Assembly (NCBI RefSeq): GCF_022758295.1
Contig: NZ_JALDWJ010000001.1
Coordinates: forward strand, 620,001-684,000
Direction: 5' to 3'
Source: Lysobacter sp. CFH 32150
GTDB taxonomy: Bacteria > Pseudomonadota > Gammaproteobacteria > Xanthomonadales > Xanthomonadaceae
Length of the DNA stretch: 64,000 nucleotides
The translations under genes were made by a program, and so were the position numbers. The notes under the pieces were generated by a model, which was given only the letters and a program-made list of their open reading frames with translations, made no database searches and was not told the origin of the DNA. This document shows, in pieces, positions 19,888 to 29,137 of the stretch (its first letter is position 1; each line of letters starts with the position of its first letter).

Positions 19888-20225
19888 CCGACCCGAAGCG
19901 TTCCCTTGAACCGCGCGACGAGTAAACGATTTGACGAGCCGGATGCTCCGGATCGTGTCTGCGCGACGAAAGACGTGCGGGGAGAAGGCCGCGAATGATC
20001 GACGCTGGATGCTCGATCGGCGGCAGGCTTACCTAGGAATACGGATCAGCCGTGCGCGAAACGGGGCGAACTGTACGCGAAAGCGATGGGGCGCACCAGA
20101 ACAATATTCGCCACGTTCAGCCAAATCGGCCCCGAAAGGCATTGCGGCTCACTTGCCAAGCGCCGCCGCGGCTCGCACCATCGGCCCCAAGCTGAACGAA
20201 CGGGCGTGTCCCGGCCGGGGGAACG
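19888..20225. other. Intergenic region between rhlE and a DoxX-like gene
   Basis: This 338-bp stretch separates divergent genes and must hold their promoters. I see no convincing coding sequence; open frames crossing it continue out of frame into neighbours. I could not identify a strong -35/-10 pair by eye. Confidence 0.5.
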
Positions 20226-20588
20226 ATGCGTGGGAACGGGTTGCAGGTGACGGCACGGCTGCTGCTGGCCAGCGTTTTCGTGGTCATGGGCGGCTACCGC
20301 CTGTGGGCCGCCTACAACGGCGCGGCGACGCCGGGTTCGACCCTGGTGTTCAGCAGCGCCGAGCTGGCCTTGGGCCTGCTGATCGCCTTCGGCTGGCGGC
20401 TGCGCTGGACCGCGGCGCTGGCCGCCGCGCTGATGCTGGTCGATGCGGCGATGTCGCATCCATTCTGGAGCCTGGCCGGCGCCGAACGCAGCGCACAGCT
20501 GCTGCACTTCATGAAGAACATCGGCCTGGTCGGCGGCTTGCTGCTGCTGATGGCGAACGGCGGACATCACAAGCGCCGGCATTACTGA
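20226..20588 (+). CDS. Small DoxX-like membrane protein
   Basis: A 120-residue protein with four hydrophobic segments resembling the DoxX/YphA group (ARLLLASVFVVMGGYRLW; ELALGLLIAFGWRLRWTA; HFMKNIGLVGGLLLL). It ends in GGHHKRRHY, a His-rich basic tail. A plausible ribosome site (GGGGAACG) precedes the ATG at 20226. Function unknown; the family is associated with membrane redox or permeability. Confidence 0.75.
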   Translation: MRGNGLQVTARLLLASVFVVMGGYRLWAAYNGAATPGSTLVFSSAELALGLLIAFGWRLRWTAALAAALMLVDAAMSHPFWSLAGAERSAQLLHFMKNIGLVGGLLLLMANGGHHKRRHY

Positions 20589-20597
20589 TCTGGCCCT

Positions 20598-20651
20598 GTG
20601 GAGCGGCGTACGCCGCGACTCGTGGTCGGTCGCGGCTTACGCCGCTCCTAC
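20598..20651. repeat. TAGGAGCGGC-class palindromic repeat
   Basis: Left arm gtggagcggcgtacgccgcg pairs with right arm cgcggcttacgccgctccta with few mismatches. Located between the DoxX-like and LtrA genes, 9 bp after the DoxX-like stop. Same class as 38943-39009. Confidence 0.75.
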
Positions 20652-20704
20652 AAAGTGAGCAGGAACGCCAAGCGCATGCCCCAACACCGATCGAAACACG
20701 CGCC

Positions 20705-21883
20705 GTGAGCGAACGTACCCACCTCTTACTGCGCGACCGCAGCCGTCACGAAGGCAACCGGGTCACGATGGTCGAGTTGTTCTTCGACCTGGTGTTCGTC
20801 TTCGCAGTCACCCAGCTCTCGCACACCCTGCTCGAACACCTCACCCCGGGCGGCACGGCGCAGACGTTGCTGCTGTTTCTGGCGGTATGGTGGTTGTGGA
20901 TCTACACCTCGTGGACGACCAATTGGCTCGATCCCGAGCGCCCGGCAGTGCGGCTGATGTTGTTCGCACTGATGTTGGGTGGACTGCTGTTGTCATCGTC
21001 GATTCCTGAGGCTTTCGGCGACAAGGGATTGGCGTTCGGCGTGGTGTTCGCAGCGATGCAGCTGGGTCGCACGCTCTTCGTCCTGCGCGCGATGCGCGCA
21101 CACCGCCCTGGCCACTTCCGCAATTTCCAGCGGATCACGGTCTGGTTCTGCGTGTCGGCGGCGCTCTGGGTCGCCGGCGGCTTCGCTGCGGGCGAAACGC
21201 GCGTCGCCTGCTGGGTTGCCGCCGTGGCAGTCGAATACGCCGCACCGGCGCTGTACTTCTGGGTGCCCGGGATGGGTCATTCCAGTACCGCGGATTGGGA
21301 CATCGACGGCGCGCACATGGCCGAGCGCTGTGCGTTGTTCGTCATCATCGCGCTGGGCGAATCCATTCTCGTCACCGGCGCGACGTTCGCGGAATTGCCG
21401 TGGAATGCACCTGCCCTGACCGCATTCCTTTCCGCTTTCTTCGGTAGCGTGGCGATGTGGTGGATCTATTTCGACACCGGCGCCGAACGCGCCAGCCATC
21501 GCATCGCGCAATCCGAGGATCCGGGCCGCGTGGCGCGCAACGCCTACACCTACCTGCATTTGCTGATCGTCGCCGGCATCATCGTCTACGCGGTCGCTGA
21601 CGAACTGGTGCTGACGCACCCCGGCCACGCCACCAACGCAGGCATCGCCGCGATCCTCGGCGGGCCCACGCTCTACGTGCTCGGCAACGCGCTGTTCAAA
21701 TGGGTCACCAATGACCGTCGCGGCCCGCCGCTGTCGCACCTGGTGGGTCTATTGCTGCTGTTCGGACTGATGCCGTTTGCGTTCGCGCACTTGTTCTCCG
21801 CACTGGTACTGGGCGTTTTCACGACTGCGATACTCGTCCTCGTCGCAGCGTGGGAAACCATGGCGTTGCGACGCCCTTCGTAG
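20705..21883 (+). CDS. Low-temperature-requirement A (LtrA) family membrane protein
   Basis: A 392-residue integral membrane protein with about ten hydrophobic segments. The opening VTMVELFFDLVFVFAVTQLSH is the signature of the LtrA family, named from Listeria growth at low temperature; the biochemical function is not known. A second conserved block is HMAERCALFVIIALGESIL. The start is a GTG at 20705, chosen because it places the signature near residue 20; the open frame reaching back to 19931 crosses another gene and a repeat. The TAG stop lies within a palindromic repeat. Confidence 0.88.
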   Translation: MSERTHLLLRDRSRHEGNRVTMVELFFDLVFVFAVTQLSHTLLEHLTPGGTAQTLLLFLAVWWLWIYTSWTTNWLDPERPAVRLMLFALMLGGLLLSSSIPEAFGDKGLAFGVVFAAMQLGRTLFVLRAMRAHRPGHFRNFQRITVWFCVSAALWVAGGFAAGETRVACWVAAVAVEYAAPALYFWVPGMGHSSTADWDIDGAHMAERCALFVIIALGESILVTGATFAELPWNAPALTAFLSAFFGSVAMWWIYFDTGAERASHRIAQSEDPGRVARNAYTYLHLLIVAGIIVYAVADELVLTHPGHATNAGIAAILGGPTLYVLGNALFKWVTNDRRGPPLSHLVGLLLLFGLMPFAFAHLFSALVLGVFTTAILVLVAAWETMALRRPS

Positions 21884-21945
21884 GGTGGGCCTTGGCCCAC
21901 CATCAATGACCGCATGAATTACGGTGGGCTGAAGCCCACCCTACG
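21879..21945. repeat. TAGGGTGGGC-class palindromic repeat
   Basis: Left arm cgtagggtgggccttggccc and right arm gggctgaagcccaccctacg form an inverted repeat with minor differences. It separates the convergent LtrA and beta-CASP genes, and its first bases supply the LtrA stop codon (TAG 21881-21883). Confidence 0.8.
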
Positions 21946-21950
21946 GCGCA

Positions 21951-23324
21951 TCACACCGCGAGCACCATCCCCGGTCGCGCCAGCGTCACCTCGATGCCAT
22001 CGCGTTCGCCAATCTCACCGGCCAGCGCTTCGCGCGCCTTGTCTTCGCCATGCACGAGCGCCAGCGCAGGATGCCCGCCGAACTGGCCGTACCACTCCAT
22101 CAGCCCGCGCTGGTCGGCATGTGCGGACAGCCCGCCGACGGTGTGGCACTGCGCGTTGACGCGATAGTCCCGACCGTGGATGCGCACCCATTTCGCGCCG
22201 TCGACCAGGCGCCGCCCGAGCGTGCCTTGCGCCTGGTAGCCGACGAATACCACGTGCGTGTTGCGCCGGCCGAGGTTGTGCTTGAGGTGGTGGACGATGC
22301 GGCCGCCGTTGGCCATGCCGCTGCCGGCGATGATGATGGCCCCGCCTTCGATGCGGTTGATCGCCATCGAGTCCTCGATCGACTCGCTGATGCGCAGGTT
22401 CGGCAACCGGAACGGATGCGGCGCGTCACGCCAGACCTTGACGGCATCTTCATCGAACAGTTCGGAATGCCTGCCGTAAACGCCGACCACCTTCGCCGCC
22501 ATCGGGCTGTCGAGGAAGATCTGCCAGCGCGCGAGCTGCCATTCGTCCCAGTGCTTGGCGAACCAGTACAGCAACTCCTGCGAACGACCGACGGCGAATG
22601 CCGGGATCAGCACGTTGCCATGGTCGCGCCAGGCTTCGGCGAAGATTTCGCCCAGCTCGCGGATGGTGTCGCCGCGATCGCGATGATTGCGATCGCCATA
22701 GGTCGATTCCATCAGCACCAGGTCGGCGCTGTCGATCGCGACGGGATCGCGCAGGATCGGGGTGCCTTTCGGACCGAGATCGCCGGAGAACACCAGTTTC
22801 CTGCCATCAGCCCACAACTCGACGATGGCCGAACCGAGGATATGCCCCGCATCGCGGAAAGCGATGTCGATGCCGGGCAGGATCGTCGTGCGCGTGTCGT
22901 ATGGCAGCTCCTGCACCTGCGCCATCGCCGCCTGAACGTCATCGCGCGTATACAGCGGCAGGACTTCGGGCTCACCGTCGCGGCGATGGCGATTGGCGCG
23001 CTCGGCATCGCTCTCCGCCAGCGACGCTGAGTCCAGCAGCATCACTGGCATCAGGTCCGCGGTCGCGGCCTGCGCGAAAATCGGTCCGCGGAACCCGCGT
23101 CTGACCAGCAACGGCACGCGGCCAATGTGATCGATATGCGCATGGCTGATGACCAGCGCATCGAGCGTCGACACGTCGAATGGGAAAGGGTCGGCGTTGT
23201 GCGCCTCGGCTTCCGGACTACCTTGGCTCAGGCCGCAATCGAGCAACACGCGCTTGCCTGCTGCATCGACCTCATGCAACGAGCCGGTGACCTCGCCGGC
23301 CGCACCGTGGAAATGCACACGCAT
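21951..23324 (-). CDS. Beta-CASP metallo-beta-lactamase nuclease
   Basis: A 457-residue protein of the RNA-processing MBL/beta-CASP family. Motifs: HAHIDH (zinc binding), the Asp/His of FSGDLG, ESTYGDRNH, the beta-CASP signature around SGMANGGRIVHHLKHNL, and the terminal LSAHADQRGL. The family includes CPSF73-like RNases. I chose the ATG at 23324, preceded by GGAGG at 23330-23334; the ATG at 23339 would itself overlap that ribosome site. Convergent with LtrA, divergent from the peptidase pair. Confidence 0.88.
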   Translation of the reverse strand: MRVHFHGAAGEVTGSLHEVDAAGKRVLLDCGLSQGSPEAEAHNADPFPFDVSTLDALVISHAHIDHIGRVPLLVRRGFRGPIFAQAATADLMPVMLLDSASLAESDAERANRHRRDGEPEVLPLYTRDDVQAAMAQVQELPYDTRTTILPGIDIAFRDAGHILGSAIVELWADGRKLVFSGDLGPKGTPILRDPVAIDSADLVLMESTYGDRNHRDRGDTIRELGEIFAEAWRDHGNVLIPAFAVGRSQELLYWFAKHWDEWQLARWQIFLDSPMAAKVVGVYGRHSELFDEDAVKVWRDAPHPFRLPNLRISESIEDSMAINRIEGGAIIIAGSGMANGGRIVHHLKHNLGRRNTHVVFVGYQAQGTLGRRLVDGAKWVRIHGRDYRVNAQCHTVGGLSAHADQRGLMEWYGQFGGHPALALVHGEDKAREALAGEIGERDGIEVTLARPGMVLAV

Positions 23325-23466
23325 GTGGGCCTCCGCCATGTCTTCGCGCGGAACTTAACACGTGCCCATGGCGGCATGACCTTCGACACCGGCCCCCTTG
23401 ACGGGCTACGGTTACAGTCCCGCGAGTCCATGACCACCCTCGCCCCCATCGGGGCCGGAGCCGAAC

Positions 23467-25566
23467 GTGAGCGCTAAAACTTCAAAGCAGCACCAGCTCC
23501 TTCTGTTGTCGATGGCCGTCGCCCTCGCGCTGACCGCTTGCAAGCGTGAAGACGCCGCGCCCACCGACACCAAACCCGCCGCTGCCGCGCTGACCCTGGA
23601 CGAACGCAAATTACCGCCTGTCGGCCGCTTCGTGATCGGTGATCTGGATACCACCAAGAACGCCTGCAGCGACTTCGGCGGCTACGTCAACGGCAAGTGG
23701 CTGGCCGCGAACGAGATTCCGGGCGATCGCACGTCGTGGGGCGCGTTCTCGATGCTCGATGAACGCTCCACGGCCGTACAGCGCCAGCTCGCCGAACAAG
23801 CCGCGGCCGATGCCAACGCCGATGGGGTGAAGAAGATCGTCGGCGACTTGTGGTCGACCGGCATGGACGAAGCCAGGATCAACGCGCAGGGCATCGCGCC
23901 GATCAAGGATCGCCTCGCTGCGATCGACGCGCTCGCCGATGGCAACGCCGTCGCTGATTACCTGCGCACCTCGTTCGCCAAGGGCGAGGGCTTCCTGTTC
24001 AACTTCGGCGCCGATCCCGATTTCAAGAATTCGTCGATGAACATCGGCTCGGCCTTCCAGGGCGGCTTGGGCCTGCCCGACAAGAACTACTATTTCGACG
24101 CAGACAAGCAGGACAAGCTTGCCGCATACGAAGCGCACATCGCCAAGGTGCTGGAGCTGTCTGGCGTTGCCGCCGAAGATGCCGCCGGGCAGGCCAAGGA
24201 TGTGATCGCGTTCGAGACCCGGCTCGCGAAGGTGTCGAAGTCCGAGGAAGAACTCTCGCGCGACGTCTCGCTGTACTACAACCCGGTGAGCCCGACCGAA
24301 GCCGACAAGCTGGCGCCGAACTTCCCATGGACGAAGTTCTTCGAATCGCAGGGTGTCGCAATACCGACGATGTTCTCGCTGGCGATCCCGGCCTTCCACC
24401 AGGAAGTCAGCACGATGCTCGCCGACGTGCCGGTGGAGCAATGGAAGAGCTACCTGCGCTTCCACACCGTCGATGGCGCCTCGCCGTACCTGAGCGACGC
24501 CTTCGTGCAGCAGAACTACGAGTTCTACGGCAAGACGCTCTTCGGCCAGAAGGAGATCAAGCAGCGCTGGAAGCGCGTGCTCGACACCATCGAGGGCAAG
24601 ACCGGCGAGGCGCTCGGGCAGATGTACGTGCAGGTGGCATTCCCGGCCGAATCAAAGGCGCGCATGCAGCAGTTGGTACAGAACCTGCGCGATGCGTTGA
24701 AGGTGCGGATCGAGAACCTCGCGTGGATGAGCGCCGACACCAAGGCAAAGGCGCTCGAGAAGTGGGCCTCGTTCACGCCCAAGATCGGTTATCCCGACAA
24801 GTGGCGCGACTGGACCGGCCTGTCGACCTCGCGCGACAGCTACATCGAAAACGTGCTCGCTGCCAACGAGTTCAACTACAAATGGAAGCTGGGCAAGATC
24901 GGCAACCCCGTAGACAAGACTGAGTGGCTGCTCAGCCCGCAAACGGTGAACGCCTATTACGATCCACAGAAGAACGAAATCGTGTTCCCCGCTGCGATCC
25001 TGCAACCGCCCTTCTTCGATCCGAACGCCGACGATGCCATCAACTATGGTGGCATCGGCGCGGTCATCGGCCACGAAATGATCCACGGCTACGATGACCA
25101 GGGCAGTCGTTTCGGCCCCACCGGCAACTTCGAGAACTGGTGGAGCGACGCCGATGCCAAGGGCTTCAAGGAGCGCACCGACCGTCTGGTCAAGCAGTTC
25201 AACAGCTATCGCGCCACGCCGGAGCTGAACGTCAACGGCAAGCTGACGCTCGGTGAGAACATCGCCGACCTCGGTGGCGTCGCCACCGCGTACGACGCAC
25301 TGCAGCGCGCGAGCAAGGACCAGGCCGATCCGATGATCGATGGCCTCAGCCGCAACCAGCGCTTCTTCATCAACTGGGCGACCGTGTGGCGCACCAAGCT
25401 GACACCGGAATCCCTCAAGGTGCTGGTCGCCACCAACCCGCATGCACCGCCGAATTTCCGCGCGGTCGCGCCCCCATCCAACATGCCGAATTTCGCCGCG
25501 GCGTTCTCGTGCCGCCCCGGCGATCCGATGGTGCGCCAGGGCGAACATCAAGTCGTGCTCTGGTAA
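23467..25566 (+). CDS. M13 family metallopeptidase (lipoprotein)
   Basis: A 699-residue neprilysin/PepO-type zinc peptidase. A lipoprotein signal ends in LTAC (Cys19), so it is membrane-anchored outside the cytoplasm. The catalytic motif is GHEMIHGYDDQG (His536, Glu537, His540) and the third zinc ligand is Glu597 in GENIADLGG. The substrate-binding NAYYDPQKNEIVFPA block is intact, and the C-terminus CRPGDPMV matches the family's CxPxxxM ending. The start is GTG at 23467. A paralogue follows after a terminator. Confidence 0.95.
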   Translation: MSAKTSKQHQLLLLSMAVALALTACKREDAAPTDTKPAAAALTLDERKLPPVGRFVIGDLDTTKNACSDFGGYVNGKWLAANEIPGDRTSWGAFSMLDERSTAVQRQLAEQAAADANADGVKKIVGDLWSTGMDEARINAQGIAPIKDRLAAIDALADGNAVADYLRTSFAKGEGFLFNFGADPDFKNSSMNIGSAFQGGLGLPDKNYYFDADKQDKLAAYEAHIAKVLELSGVAAEDAAGQAKDVIAFETRLAKVSKSEEELSRDVSLYYNPVSPTEADKLAPNFPWTKFFESQGVAIPTMFSLAIPAFHQEVSTMLADVPVEQWKSYLRFHTVDGASPYLSDAFVQQNYEFYGKTLFGQKEIKQRWKRVLDTIEGKTGEALGQMYVQVAFPAESKARMQQLVQNLRDALKVRIENLAWMSADTKAKALEKWASFTPKIGYPDKWRDWTGLSTSRDSYIENVLAANEFNYKWKLGKIGNPVDKTEWLLSPQTVNAYYDPQKNEIVFPAAILQPPFFDPNADDAINYGGIGAVIGHEMIHGYDDQGSRFGPTGNFENWWSDADAKGFKERTDRLVKQFNSYRATPELNVNGKLTLGENIADLGGVATAYDALQRASKDQADPMIDGLSRNQRFFINWATVWRTKLTPESLKVLVATNPHAPPNFRAVAPPSNMPNFAAAFSCRPGDPMVRQGEHQVVLW

Positions 25567-25591
25567 TCGCGGCAACGACATGAACTGTGAC

Positions 25592-25621
25592 GAAGGCCCG
25601 CCGCGTGCGGGCCTTCTTCTT
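25592..25621 (+). terminator. Rho-independent terminator after the first M13 gene
   Basis: A 10-bp perfect stem (gaaggcccgc/gcgggccttc, loop 25602-25606) followed by TTCTT. It lies 26 bp after the stop and suggests the two M13 genes are transcribed separately. Confidence 0.8.
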
Positions 25622-25689
25622 GGCCAGCATTCATCGGCCGCCGACGGCCGCTTGTTACACTCCGGCGACTCGTCACCGGATGGAATCGC

Positions 25690-27759
25690 ATGCCGAAGCC
25701 GCACATGCTTGCAGTCGCACTGGGCCTCAGCCTGATCGCCGCCCTCGCCGCGCCCGACGCGGATGCTGCCAAGAAGAAAAAGAAGGCCCCCGCCAAACCG
25801 AAAGAGCCCGCGGCAGCGACGGCCTGTACGGATTACTACAGTTTCGTCAACGCCGATTGGCTCAAGGCGAATCCGGCCCCCGCGAATGGCGCGGCGTCAG
25901 CGATCAGCCAACTCGCCGAGCGCGCACAGCAGCAGCAGCGCGAATTGCTCGACACGGCGATGACCGCGCCCCAGGGTAACGTGCAGAAATTGCTCGGCGA
26001 CTTCTGGGCCAGCGGCCTCGACGAAGCGGCGGTCGAGCGTGACGGCGCCAATCCGGTCGCGCCGCTGCTTGGGCGCATCAACAGCATCAAGCGCGCGAAG
26101 GACATTCCACCGGCGATCGCCGCGCTGCACCAGATCGGTATCCCGGTCGTATTCAACTTCGCCGCCGATATCGACCTCAAGGATCTCAACCGCCATATCG
26201 GTTACTTCAGCCAGGGTGGTCTCGGCCTGCCCGACCCGGCCTGGTACACGAGCACCAACGCCGATGCGCGCAAGATATTCGGCCAGTACAACAACTACGT
26301 GCAGAAGATCCTTGCATTGGCCGGCACGCCGCAGGACAAGCTCGCCAGCGATGCGCAACTCGTGATCGATCTCGAGACACGCCTCGCGCAAGCCTCCAAG
26401 CCGCTGGTGTCGCTGCGCGATCCACTCGCCAACTACGCACCGGTGCCCGTCGCCGACCTCGCCAAGACCTACAAGCGACTGCAACTCGGCGAATTCCTCA
26501 AGGCGCAGGGCGTGACCGACGACAGCGTCTCGATCGCCAATCCGGCACTGTTCGCGCAGCTCGAAGCGCTCGTCGCCGGGTTGAAACCGGATCAATGGAA
26601 GGCCTACCTGCGTTTCCACGTCGGCAACGCGATGGCGCCATATCTGGCGAAAGCGTGGCGCGATGCCGAATTCGAATTCAGGGGTCGCGTACTGCGCGGC
26701 GAGTCTGCGCCACCCCCGCGTTGGTCGCACGTGCTGGGCGCGATCAACATCGCCGCCGGGCCGATGCTTGGCCGCGAATACGCCGGGCGTTACCTGCCGG
26801 CCGGCACCAAGTCGCGTGCCGAAACGCTGGCCACCGAAGTGCGCGATGCGCTCGGTCGCGCCATCGAACGCAACACCTGGATGGGCGCTACGGCCAAAGC
26901 CGAAGCCAAGGCCAAGCTCGACAAGCTGAAGATCGAAATCGGCACGCCGCGTCGCGACCTCGACTACACCGTGCAACCGATGGGCCGTGGCAGCTTCGGC
27001 GGCAACATGCTGATCGCGTCGACCTGGCACCACCGCGAGGAAATGAAGCGCATCGGCCGCGGCAACGCCGATCGCCGCTGGGACGTGCTGCCGCAGCAGC
27101 CGGCCCTCGCGTACGACCTCGCGCAGAACCGCTTGATCGTGACCGCCGCGATGCTGCAGGCACCGGTGCTCGACATGACCCAGGACACCGCAGCCCAGTA
27201 CGGCTCGTTCGGCGCGCTGGTTGCGCAGGAACTAAGTCATGCCGTGGATGGCAAGGGCCGCCTGGTCGATGCCGCCGGCAACCTCCGCGACTGGTGGACG
27301 CCGGCCGAAAGCAGCGCCTGGGATGCGCTCGGGCAACGTGTCGTCACGCAGTACGGCGGCTTCGACTACCCCGCGCTCAAGGGCATCAAGCTCAACGGCA
27401 GCCAGACTCGCGACGCCAACGTTGCCGACATCGGTGGCATCGAACTGGCATGGGATGCCTATCGCCAGGCGCAACCGCAAGCGTTGAAGGAATCGCAGCA
27501 GGCCTTCTTCAAAGGGTGGGCGAACGTGTGGGTGCAACAACTGAGCGCCGAAGCTGCGGCCCAGCGCGCTGCGACCAACGTGCACTCACCGGGACAATGG
27601 CGCGTCAACGGCCCGCTGATGAACCAACCCGCATTCGGCGAAGCCTATGCTTGCAAGGCCGGTGCGATGCAGCTCAAGCCCGAGCAACGCGTCGCGATCT
27701 GGGCCGAACCGGCGCCACCAGCCCCGGTCGAACCAGAGAAACCCGCGAAGAAGAAGTAA
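25690..27759 (+). CDS. M13 family pseudo-peptidase (active site lost)
   Basis: A 689-residue secreted homologue of the preceding peptidase, with a Sec signal peptide and then a Lys-rich stretch. The domain layout of M13 is kept (CTDYYSFVNADWL near the N-terminus; conserved GGLGLPDP; C-terminal CKAGAM). The zinc site is not: HExxH has become QELSH (Gln513, Glu514, His517), and the GEN ligand motif has become DAN (Ala576 in place of Glu). Two of three zinc ligands are missing, so hydrolysis is not expected. The frame is long and intact, pointing to a retained non-catalytic role. It ends in an Ala/Pro/Lys tail. Confidence 0.9.
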   Translation: MPKPHMLAVALGLSLIAALAAPDADAAKKKKKAPAKPKEPAAATACTDYYSFVNADWLKANPAPANGAASAISQLAERAQQQQRELLDTAMTAPQGNVQKLLGDFWASGLDEAAVERDGANPVAPLLGRINSIKRAKDIPPAIAALHQIGIPVVFNFAADIDLKDLNRHIGYFSQGGLGLPDPAWYTSTNADARKIFGQYNNYVQKILALAGTPQDKLASDAQLVIDLETRLAQASKPLVSLRDPLANYAPVPVADLAKTYKRLQLGEFLKAQGVTDDSVSIANPALFAQLEALVAGLKPDQWKAYLRFHVGNAMAPYLAKAWRDAEFEFRGRVLRGESAPPPRWSHVLGAINIAAGPMLGREYAGRYLPAGTKSRAETLATEVRDALGRAIERNTWMGATAKAEAKAKLDKLKIEIGTPRRDLDYTVQPMGRGSFGGNMLIASTWHHREEMKRIGRGNADRRWDVLPQQPALAYDLAQNRLIVTAAMLQAPVLDMTQDTAAQYGSFGALVAQELSHAVDGKGRLVDAAGNLRDWWTPAESSAWDALGQRVVTQYGGFDYPALKGIKLNGSQTRDANVADIGGIELAWDAYRQAQPQALKESQQAFFKGWANVWVQQLSAEAAAQRAATNVHSPGQWRVNGPLMNQPAFGEAYACKAGAMQLKPEQRVAIWAEPAPPAPVEPEKPAKKK

Positions 27760-27829
27760 GCGCACGCAAACCGCAACAAGGACAAAATCTTGACGCGATT
27801 GTCCAATGGGTAGCGCTGGGCTCCGCGGC

Positions 27830-28492
27830 CTAGCGCACGATCCGCGGCCGCGGTGGTCCGCGTTTGCCGAACGGCGGTTGCCCACGCCAGTAACGGATCA
27901 GCAACCACCCGAACAGCATGCCGCCCAGATGGGCGAAATGCGCCACGGTCGATTGCGTCCCGGTGATGCCGAGCAGCAATTCGATCGCGCCGTAGACGAT
28001 CACCAGCGTACGCGCCTTCATCGGGATGGGCGGGATCAGCAGCATCACGCGCTGGTTTGGGAACAGCATGCCGTAGGCGAGCAGCAGGCCAAACACACCG
28101 CCTGATGCGCCGATGGTGGGATACGCACCGCCGCCCTGCGACACCGCCCAAGACGCGACAGCCAACTGGCACAGGCCGGCGCCGATCACGCAAGTGAAGT
28201 AATAGGTGGCAAAGCGACGATTACCCCAGGTGTATTCCAGCGGCGCGCCGAACATCACCAGCGCGAGCATGTTGAACGCGAGGTGGGCGAAGCCGCCGTG
28301 CAGGAAACCGTAGCTGACCAGCTGCCACGGCAGGAAGGTCTGCATCGACGCATAGGGATCGACACCACTGTCGCCCAGGGGCCACAGCATGAAGGGTGCG
28401 AAGGTCATGTCGCCGAGCAGCTGTTGCAACACGAAGGCGATGCCATTCGCGATCAACAGCGCCTTGGTGACGGGCGGCAGGTTGGAGAACAT
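27830..28492 (-). CDS. Rhomboid family intramembrane serine protease
   Basis: A 220-residue protein with six membrane helices. The catalytic Ser is in GASGGVFGL and the catalytic His in VAHFAHLGGMLFGW; HGGFAHLAFNML on the second helix is also typical. The basic C-terminal tail (GKRGPPRPRIVR) is cytoplasmic. Rhomboids cleave membrane proteins within the bilayer; no substrate is evident. It is divergent from the oxygenase gene with a 39-bp gap, so their promoters must overlap. Confidence 0.93.
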   Translation of the reverse strand: MFSNLPPVTKALLIANGIAFVLQQLLGDMTFAPFMLWPLGDSGVDPYASMQTFLPWQLVSYGFLHGGFAHLAFNMLALVMFGAPLEYTWGNRRFATYYFTCVIGAGLCQLAVASWAVSQGGGAYPTIGASGGVFGLLLAYGMLFPNQRVMLLIPPIPMKARTLVIVYGAIELLLGITGTQSTVAHFAHLGGMLFGWLLIRYWRGQPPFGKRGPPRPRIVR

Positions 28493-28531
28493 CGGGGGAG
28501 CACCTCATGGAAGCGCGGATATGATAGCCGC

Positions 28532-29137
28532 ATGCCCGCCCTGCCCGTGGTCGCCCCCGACGCCGATGCCATCGCAATGGCGTTGCACGCGCACGGTGCC
28601 TGCTACATGCCAGCGTTGCCGGACGTGGTGCTGGCTGCGGCCTTGCGTGCCGATCTACTGCGCCTGCGGAATGAAAACGCGCTGGACGCAGCCTCGGTAG
28701 GGCGCGCCGACAGTCATGCCCTACGGCGGGAGATCCGCGGCGACGCCACGTTATGGCTGGACGATGCGCGTTGCGGCGAAGCGGCCAGCGCCTACCTCGC
28801 CACGCTGGATACGCTGCGGGTCGAACTCAACCACCGCCTGTTCCTCGGCCTGGACGAAGTCGAAGCGCATTACGCCGCGTATCCCCCAGGCGCTGGCTAT
28901 ACGCGCCACCGCGACCGCTTCCACGACGATGATGCACGCGTGTTGTCGATCGTGACCTACCTCAATCCGGACTGGCGCGACGACGATGGCGGCGCGTTGC
29001 GGCTGTATCGCGACGACGGTGTGATCGACATCGTCCCGCGCAGCGGCAGCGTCTGTTTCCTCAGCGAACACGAGCACGAAGTCCTGCCGGCACGGCGCGA
29101 ACGTTTCAGCATCGCGGCCTGGTTCCGTCGCCGTTAG
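28532..29137 (+). CDS. 2OG-Fe(II) oxygenase
   Basis: A 201-residue dioxygenase-fold protein. The iron ligands are the His/Asp of YTRHRDRFHDDDAR and the His of SEHEHEVLPA; the Arg of RRERFSIAAWF likely binds 2-oxoglutarate. YLNPDW and GGALRLY are the usual beta-strand blocks of the prolyl-hydroxylase-like group. ATG 28532 is chosen; the longer frame from 28283 is antisense to the rhomboid gene. Its 3' end overlaps the alkyltransferase-like gene by 4 bp. The substrate is unknown. Confidence 0.85.
   Translation: MPALPVVAPDADAIAMALHAHGACYMPALPDVVLAAALRADLLRLRNENALDAASVGRADSHALRREIRGDATLWLDDARCGEAASAYLATLDTLRVELNHRLFLGLDEVEAHYAAYPPGAGYTRHRDRFHDDDARVLSIVTYLNPDWRDDDGGALRLYRDDGVIDIVPRSGSVCFLSEHEHEVLPARRERFSIAAWFRRR

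Noticed and set aside
19931..20704. N-terminal extension of the LtrA gene
   Set aside because: It runs through the DoxX-like gene and a palindromic repeat; the family signature begins just after the GTG at 20705.
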